Shown: piece after piece, positions 17,813 to 21,534 of the stretch
How the letters are laid out: each line of letters starts with the position of its first letter
Numbering within the stretch: the first letter of the stretch is position 1
Assembly: GCA_002315475.1 (NCBI GenBank)
Contig: DCGI01000055.1
Span: 6,616 to 28,149 of the forward strand
Direction of reading: 5' to 3'
Origin: Christensenella sp. UBA1782
GTDB lineage: Bacteria; Bacillota; Clostridia; Christensenellales; DTU072
Length of the DNA stretch: 21,534 nt
Translations under genes and position numbers: made by a program
The notes under the pieces: generated by a model
Databases searched by the model: none
Told to the model about the DNA's origin: nothing
What the model saw: the letters and a program-made list of their open reading frames with translations, nothing else

Positions 17813-17880
17813 TTGTACGTATTTTATCCCCTTCGCTACACGCTACCATGAAGACAATCCCAAATTATAACGTGGTATAA

Positions 17881-18247
17881 CACACCTCTCAAAGGAGAGA
17901 AGCGCCGTTTTCACACAATGCGCCAAGCCTCAGAAAAAAACAATGGAGATGCACCCAAGTCAATGAAGGAATAGCACACCTTTCAAAGGAGAGAAAAGTT
18001 ATCCCCACACAGTGCGCCAAGCCTCAGGCAAAAGAAAACCTTTGGGGATGCACCAAAGTCAATAAAGGAATAGCACACCTTTCAAAGGAGAAAGTCGCTA
18101 TCCCCACCCGATGGGTCAAGCGTCACGCTTGCAAGCCTCAGGCAAAAGAAAACCTTTGGGGATGCACCAAAGTCAATAAAGGAATAGCACACCTTTCAAA
18201 GGAGAAAGTCGCTATCCCAACCCGATGGGTCAAGCCTCAGGCTTGAC
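17881..18247. repeat. Four-copy tandem array with hairpins (units 94, 99, 114 and about 60 bp)
   Basis: Units begin CACACCTYTCAAAGGAG at 17881, 17975, 18074 and 18188. Units 1 to 3 end ..GGAATAG, while unit 4 is cut short. Units 1-3 share a core CAAGCCTCAG; units 2 and 3 add GGCAAAAGAAAACC, then GGGGATGCACCAAAGTCAAT. ATCCCCA near the start of units 2 and 3 can pair with TGGGGAT near their ends. Unit 3 carries an extra hairpin CAAGCG-TCA-CGCTTG (18117-18131). Unit 4 ends in GTCAAGCC-TCA-GGCTTGAC (18229-18247). The units are too large and uneven, with no spacers, to be CRISPR. Confidence 0.85.
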
Positions 18248-18383
18248 GTAAAGACCTACCGTTTATTGCAAATATTTATGATGTATTAGCTATTATAAGG
18301 GAAAAAGAGCGGGCAGAGTGCAGGTATTTTTTGGGAAGCCAAGCGAAGCTGTACCGTCGTACTGCGAGAGCGGTTTCGCAAAA

Positions 18384-18468
18384 GTCCGCAAAACTAAATT
18401 TACATATCCTCTTATTGTTATAGATAATAACTTATTTTTTGATAAAAGAAAATACTTGTTTTGCGGAC
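18384..18468. repeat. AT-rich element bounded by 11-bp inverted repeats
   Basis: GTCCGCAAAAC (18384-18394) and GTTTTGCGGAC (18458-18468) are perfect inverted repeats around 63 bp of very AT-rich DNA. The inside holds a smaller palindrome, GTTAT-AGATA-ATAAC. On the minus strand the second arm is followed by TTTTGCG, so it may also help end the kdgK transcript. A 13-bp direct repeat, GACGTAAAGACCT, occurs at 18245-18257 and 18466-18478. Confidence 0.6.
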
Positions 18469-18495
18469 GTAAAGACCTGTGCTATGCACGCTCGT

Positions 18496-19518
18496 CTATC
18501 GTTGAATTCTGCCGCTGCCGTCACCTAGTGCAAGCTTGTTGACTTCGGCTACGGTAACTCGGTTAAAGTCTCCTTCTATACTTTGTTTCAATGCGGATGC
18601 GGCGATACCGAAATTGATTGCCTGTTCGTCGTTTTGTCCCGACGCCAAAGCGTAAATAAGTCCCGCCGAAAAGCTGTCGCCGCCGCCCACTCTGTCGATT
18701 AAGTCCAGTTCGTACCGACGGCTTCTGACCGCACCTTTTTTGCTGCACAAAAGTCCCGACCAGCCGTTTTTACTTGCCGAAAAACTTTCCCGCAAGGTAA
18801 ATGCGACATGGGACAAAGCGGGGAAAGTCGCCATTACTTTTCGTCCCAAAGCGATATAACCGTTTTCGGAAAGCTTGCCGCCTTCGATATCGGTGCCGTC
18901 CGCTTTCAAGCCGAACACGTCGGAAACGTCTTCTTCGTTGGCGATCAACACGTCGGTATACGACATACATTCGGTCATTACCCGTTTAGCCGCCTCTTTC
19001 GACCAAAGCTTTTTTCGATAATTCAAATCGCAAGACACCACCAATCCTTTTAACTGGGCTTCCTTCATCAACTCGACGGTAAGGTCGGCGAGCTCGGGGC
19101 AGAGTGCCGGCGTAATGCCCGACACGTGGAACCAACCGGCACCGGCAAAAAGTTTATCCTTGTCGATTTCCTCTTTTCGCAACGTAGTGATACTGCTGCC
19201 CGCTCTATCGTACAAGCAAGTACTTGCCCGCTGTGAGGCACCTTTCTCGGTAAAATAGATACCCATTCTGGCACCTCCGCGCACAATGCAGGAAACATCG
19301 ACGCCTTCTCCGCGTAATTCCTTAAAACACTTTTCTCCCACAGCATTGTCGGGCAACTTGGTTAGGTAGGTAGATTCCGCTCCGAACCTTGCCAAAGATA
19401 CGGCGACGTTGGCTTCGCTCCCGCCGAAAAAAGCGTCATAGCGATCCGCTTGATCGATACGCTTAAACCCTTCGGGTTGCAAACGTAACATAATTTCACC
19501 AAAAGTAATAAATTTCAT
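18496..19518 (-). CDS. kdgK: 2-keto-3-deoxygluconate kinase (PfkB/ribokinase family)
   Basis: 340 residues, start ATG 19518 with AAGGAG at 19528-19533. PfkB features are the substrate-binding GGSEANVAVSLARFG (32-46), CDLNYRKKLW (163-172), typical of keto-deoxygluconate kinases, and the ATP/anion-hole signature DRVGGGDSF (275-283) with the catalytic base Asp281. The enzyme phosphorylates 2-keto-3-deoxygluconate to KDPG in the Entner-Doudoroff or uronate route, which feeds on pectin-type or glucuronate sugars. No KDPG aldolase or uronate gene adjoins it in the window. It is divergent from the GH13 enzyme and shares a control region with it. Another PfkB sugar kinase remains a lesser possibility. 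Confidence 0.88.
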   Translation of the reverse strand: MKFITFGEIMLRLQPEGFKRIDQADRYDAFFGGSEANVAVSLARFGAESTYLTKLPDNAVGEKCFKELRGEGVDVSCIVRGGARMGIYFTEKGASQRASTCLYDRAGSSITTLRKEEIDKDKLFAGAGWFHVSGITPALCPELADLTVELMKEAQLKGLVVSCDLNYRKKLWSKEAAKRVMTECMSYTDVLIANEEDVSDVFGLKADGTDIEGGKLSENGYIALGRKVMATFPALSHVAFTLRESFSASKNGWSGLLCSKKGAVRSRRYELDLIDRVGGGDSFSAGLIYALASGQNDEQAINFGIAASALKQSIEGDFNRVTVAEVNKLALGDGSGRIQR

Positions 19519-19550
19519 AGCTAAAAACTCCTTTTGAATTTTTCGTTATT

Positions 19551-19579
19551 ATTATAGCAAGACGAAAGAATTTTTGCAA
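19551..19579 (-). promoter_or_regulatory. Promoter of kdgK
   Basis: Minus-strand -35 TTGCAA (19574-19579), a 17-bp spacer and a perfect -10 TATAAT (19551-19556). Confidence 0.82.
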
Positions 19580-19597
19580 GACGGAAATGCATCTTGC
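19557..19597. promoter_or_regulatory. Candidate shared operator between kdgK and the GH13 gene
   Basis: GCAAGA occurs at 19557-19562 and 19576-19581, and its complement TCTTGC at 19592-19597. The last two form an inverted repeat with a 10-bp gap that covers both -35 boxes, and the first lies in the kdgK spacer. Part of the symmetry is forced by the similar -35 boxes, so a regulator site is only a proposal. Confidence 0.35.
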
Positions 19598-19622
19598 TTT
19601 TTTTATTTTTTTATATTACAAT
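19594..19622 (+). promoter_or_regulatory. Promoter of the GH13 alpha-glucosidase gene
   Basis: -35 TTGCTT (19594-19599), a 17-bp T-rich spacer and -10 TACAAT (19617-19622). The -35 boxes of this promoter and the kdgK promoter are 14 bp apart. AAGGAG at 19648-19653 is the ribosome site. Confidence 0.82.
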
Positions 19623-19660
19623 AGAACCATAAAGAATTTTTTTCTACAAGGAGATAATTT

Positions 19661-21331
19661 ATGGAAAGAACTCGTTGGTACAAAGACGCCGTCATGTATC
19701 AGATTTATCCCCGTAGCTTTTGCGACAGTAACGGAGACGGAATCGGAGACATCCGAGGCATTATTTCAAAACTCGACTACTTGCAGGACTTAGGAATCAC
19801 CTGCGTATGGCTTTCGCCCTGCTACAAATCCCCGAACGACGATAACGGCTACGACATCAGTAACTATCGTGATATTATGGATGAATTCGGCACGCTGGAC
19901 GACTGGCAAGAAATGATTGACGGTATGCACAAACGCGGTATCAAACTGGTCATGGACTTGGTCGTCAACCACACCAGTGACGAACATGCGTGGTTCAAAC
20001 AGTCCCGTTCTTCCAAAGACAATCCCTATCGGGATTATTACGTTTGGCGAAAAGGCAGAGGCAAGGACGGCAAGAAACCGCCGAACAACTGGTCGTCCCG
20101 TTTTTCGGGTTCGGCTTGGGAATACGACGAAACCACCGGAGAATTCTATCTGCACTTATTCAGCAAAAAGCAACCCGACCTCAACTGGGACAATCCGAAA
20201 GTCCGTCAAGAGGTCGCCGACATCTGTAACTATTGGTTTGAAAAAGGGGTGGACGGTTTCCGTTGCGACGTCATCATTTATATATCCAAAAAAGAAGGTC
20301 TGCCCGACGGAAAATTCAATCCCATTCTTTGCGGGGACGAACACTTCGTCATCGGACCGCACTACCACGAATACATTCACGAACTCTACGAAAAAAGCTG
20401 GTCTCACTATGACTGCATGACGGTCGGCGAAGGGCAAGGCATCAAGCGGAAAGACGCCGAATCCATGGTAGACGAATCTCGTGAAGAACTGGACGCCATT
20501 TTCACGTTCGAACATCAGGAAAGCGATGCTTTTCTGACCGTCGTACCCCGTCCGTTCAAGCTCTCTCGCTTAAAGAAAATCCTAAATAATTGGCAACAAC
20601 TCCCCGACACCTGTTGGAACAGTCTTTTCTTGGAAAACCACGACTATTCACGCTCTATTCCTCGTTTTGGGAAACCCGAATACAGAAAACAGGTAGCCAA
20701 AATGCTTGCTGTCGTTATGCAATGTCAAAAAGGAACGCCTTACGTTTATCAAGGACAGGAAATCGGCATGTCCAATATCGAAGGCTTGGACAGAAGTCAA
20801 TACAAGGATATCGTTTCCATCAACGTCTACGACCTCGCCAAAAAGATTTTTCCGCCGCTTATCCCCGTCGTCAAGTGGGCGTTACGCAAGCGTGCTCGTG
20901 ACAATGCCCGCACGCCGATGCAGTGGTCTGCCGAGCCGAATGCCGGCTTTACCTCGGGCGAACCTTGGATGATGGTCAATCCGAATTACACCGCCGTCAA
21001 CGTCGCCGAACAACAAGCCGATCCCGACTCGATTTTGAACTTTTACAAGAAGATGATTGCCTTCCGCAAAGGTAACGAAATCATCCGTTACGGCACCTTC
21101 GTAGAATACTTCCCCAAAAGCAATAAGATCTTCTGCTATGAACGGAATTATAACGGCAAACGTATCTTCGTCGTGGGAAGTTTTTCCGATAAACCCGTTG
21201 CGTTCCGCCTGCCCGAAGGATATACCTTCTTTTCCGCCACCCTCGCTCTCGCCAATTATCCCGATACCCCCGCTACCCTCTCCGCACGTACCCTTCGCCC
21301 CTACGAAGCGTTCATCTACGAGGTAGAATAG
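19661..21331 (+). CDS. GH13 alpha-glucosidase, oligo-1,6-glucosidase-like
   Basis: 556 residues, the normal length for the family, with no signal peptide, so it is cytosolic. It opens WYKDAVMYQIYPRSF, followed by the calcium loop DSNGDGIGD (22-30). Catalytic residues are Asp203 in GFRCDVI (nucleophile), Glu257 in VGEG (acid/base) and His327-Asp328 in ENHDYSR (transition-state stabiliser). DLVVNH (99-104) is conserved region I. Val204 directly after the nucleophile is the residue linked to alpha-1,6 preference in isomaltase-type enzymes, where maltases carry Thr. I therefore infer cleavage of isomalto-oligosaccharides or short dextrins after import. A trehalose-6-phosphate or sucrose-related hydrolase is not excluded. 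The C-terminal beta domain runs from about 480. Copy C of the dispersed hairpin follows the stop. Confidence 0.93.
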   Translation: MERTRWYKDAVMYQIYPRSFCDSNGDGIGDIRGIISKLDYLQDLGITCVWLSPCYKSPNDDNGYDISNYRDIMDEFGTLDDWQEMIDGMHKRGIKLVMDLVVNHTSDEHAWFKQSRSSKDNPYRDYYVWRKGRGKDGKKPPNNWSSRFSGSAWEYDETTGEFYLHLFSKKQPDLNWDNPKVRQEVADICNYWFEKGVDGFRCDVIIYISKKEGLPDGKFNPILCGDEHFVIGPHYHEYIHELYEKSWSHYDCMTVGEGQGIKRKDAESMVDESREELDAIFTFEHQESDAFLTVVPRPFKLSRLKKILNNWQQLPDTCWNSLFLENHDYSRSIPRFGKPEYRKQVAKMLAVVMQCQKGTPYVYQGQEIGMSNIEGLDRSQYKDIVSINVYDLAKKIFPPLIPVVKWALRKRARDNARTPMQWSAEPNAGFTSGEPWMMVNPNYTAVNVAEQQADPDSILNFYKKMIAFRKGNEIIRYGTFVEYFPKSNKIFCYERNYNGKRIFVVGSFSDKPVAFRLPEGYTFFSATLALANYPDTPATLSARTLRPYEAFIYEVE

Positions 21332-21346
21332 TTTTGAATAATAGAA

Positions 21347-21422
21347 TTCGGGGAAGAAACCCTTTTTTCAAAAAGGGTTTCTTCTCCGAACCCCATCTTC
21401 CCAAAAACTTTTACCGCTTGTT
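21347..21422. repeat. Dispersed hairpin repeat, copy C with conserved tail
   Basis: A 21-bp stem: left arm 21347-21367, right arm 21370-21390. All pairs are Watson-Crick except one position that becomes G-U in RNA. The outer pairs TTCGG/CCGAA and the central CCCTTTTT match copies A and B. The tail 21403-21422 (AAAAACTTTTAC, C, GCTTGTT) matches copy B. No T run follows the stem directly, so classical termination is uncertain. Confidence 0.8.
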
Positions 21423-21470
21423 CTATAAACTCTCCCCTTCGGAATTTTTTTCTTGCACTTATTCTCTTTT

Positions 21471-21509
21471 CCCCGCAAGGGGGATTTTGGGGAGCGCAAG
21501 CCCCCAAAA
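21471..21509. repeat. Two adjacent hairpins with GCAA tetraloops
   Basis: CCCC-GCAA-GGGG (21471-21482) is followed by TTTTGGGG-A-GC, loop GCAA, and GCCCCCAAAA (21485-21509; one bulged A). GNRA loops on G/C-rich stems suggest RNA-level structure. Whether they belong to copy C or to the next gene's leader cannot be seen. Confidence 0.6.
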
Positions 21510-21534
21510 CTATACCGTCCTTTCCTTTGGCGTC

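Larger units (their letters stand above)
17638..18495. other. 858-bp gene-free, repeat-rich intergenic region
   Basis: Between the nuclease and kdgK stops I find no credible gene. It contains dispersed hairpins A and B, the tandem array 17881-18247 and the AT-rich inverted-repeat element 18384-18468. Short open frames here (for example plus 18318-18542) lack ribosome sites and recognisable domains. The segments 17813-17880 and 18258-18383 show no structure I can name. Confidence 0.8.

Noticed and set aside
17565..17849. 94-codon minus-strand frame, similar to a 63-codon frame at 21316-21507 (shared KVFGK-like peptide)
   Set aside because: The similarity comes from translating the dispersed hairpin and its tail. 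There is no ribosome site, and one overlaps the nuclease end. Treated as repeat DNA, not as a protein family.
17881..18247. CRISPR array
   Set aside because: Units are nearly contiguous repeats of 94-114 bp with no unique spacers, and there are no cas genes in the window.
18318..18542. 74-codon plus-strand frame in the repeat region
   Set aside because: No ribosome site, crosses the inverted-repeat element and overlaps the end of kdgK on the other strand.

Overview
The window reads like chromosomal DNA of an anaerobic, gut-type member of the Bacillota (Clostridia). This is an inference from several signs: strong GGAGG-type ribosome binding sites, housekeeping (sigma-A-like) promoters with 17-bp spacers, a DUF3842 gene, a BspA-type leucine-rich-repeat lipoprotein, and sugar and uronate catabolism genes. 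GC content looks moderate. I see no rRNA, tRNA, CRISPR array, integrase or transposase gene.

Layout. (1) 1-9489, minus strand: one giant uninterrupted reading frame, cut by the left window edge. Its 3163 visible codons encode a secreted lipoprotein made of an Ig-like domain, InlB-type beta-grasp modules and several blocks of LRR_5 repeats. (2) 9490-9806: divergent promoter region. (3) 9807-11595, plus strand: a two-gene unit with a small glycerophosphodiester-phosphodiesterase-like enzyme and a Gfo/Idh/MocA oxidoreductase. It ends at a hairpin (11612-11667) that also serves the opposing unit. (4) 11706-13037, minus strand: an alpha/beta hydrolase (carbohydrate-esterase-like) followed by a CYTH-domain protein. 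(5) 13272-13901, plus strand: a LacA/Maa-type O-acetyltransferase, divergent from unit 4. (6) 13985-17637, plus strand: a tightly packed five-gene operon starting with serS, then an unknown two-helix membrane protein, a DUF1624 acyltransferase-like membrane protein, DUF3842 and a VRR-NUC nuclease. (7) 17638-18495: 858 bp without a credible gene but rich in repeats. It holds two copies of a dispersed hairpin, a four-copy tandem array with hairpins, and an AT-rich element bounded by inverted repeats. (8) 18496-21331: divergent kdgK (2-keto-3-deoxygluconate kinase, minus) and a GH13 alpha-glucosidase (plus) sharing one compact control region. (9) 21332-21534: a third copy of the dispersed hairpin and two GNRA-loop hairpins.

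How the genes work together. Kinase, alpha-glucosidase, esterase and sugar O-acetyltransferase fit a life on plant or host glycans, and the giant lipoprotein would sit on the cell surface. All seven promoters I can place have 17-bp spacers, and four share the same -35 box TTGCTT. I did not find a clearly new multi-gene system. The parts most worth checking are the non-coding repeat structures in 17640-18480 and 21347-21509, the odd serS-to-nuclease operon, and the architecture of the giant LRR protein.
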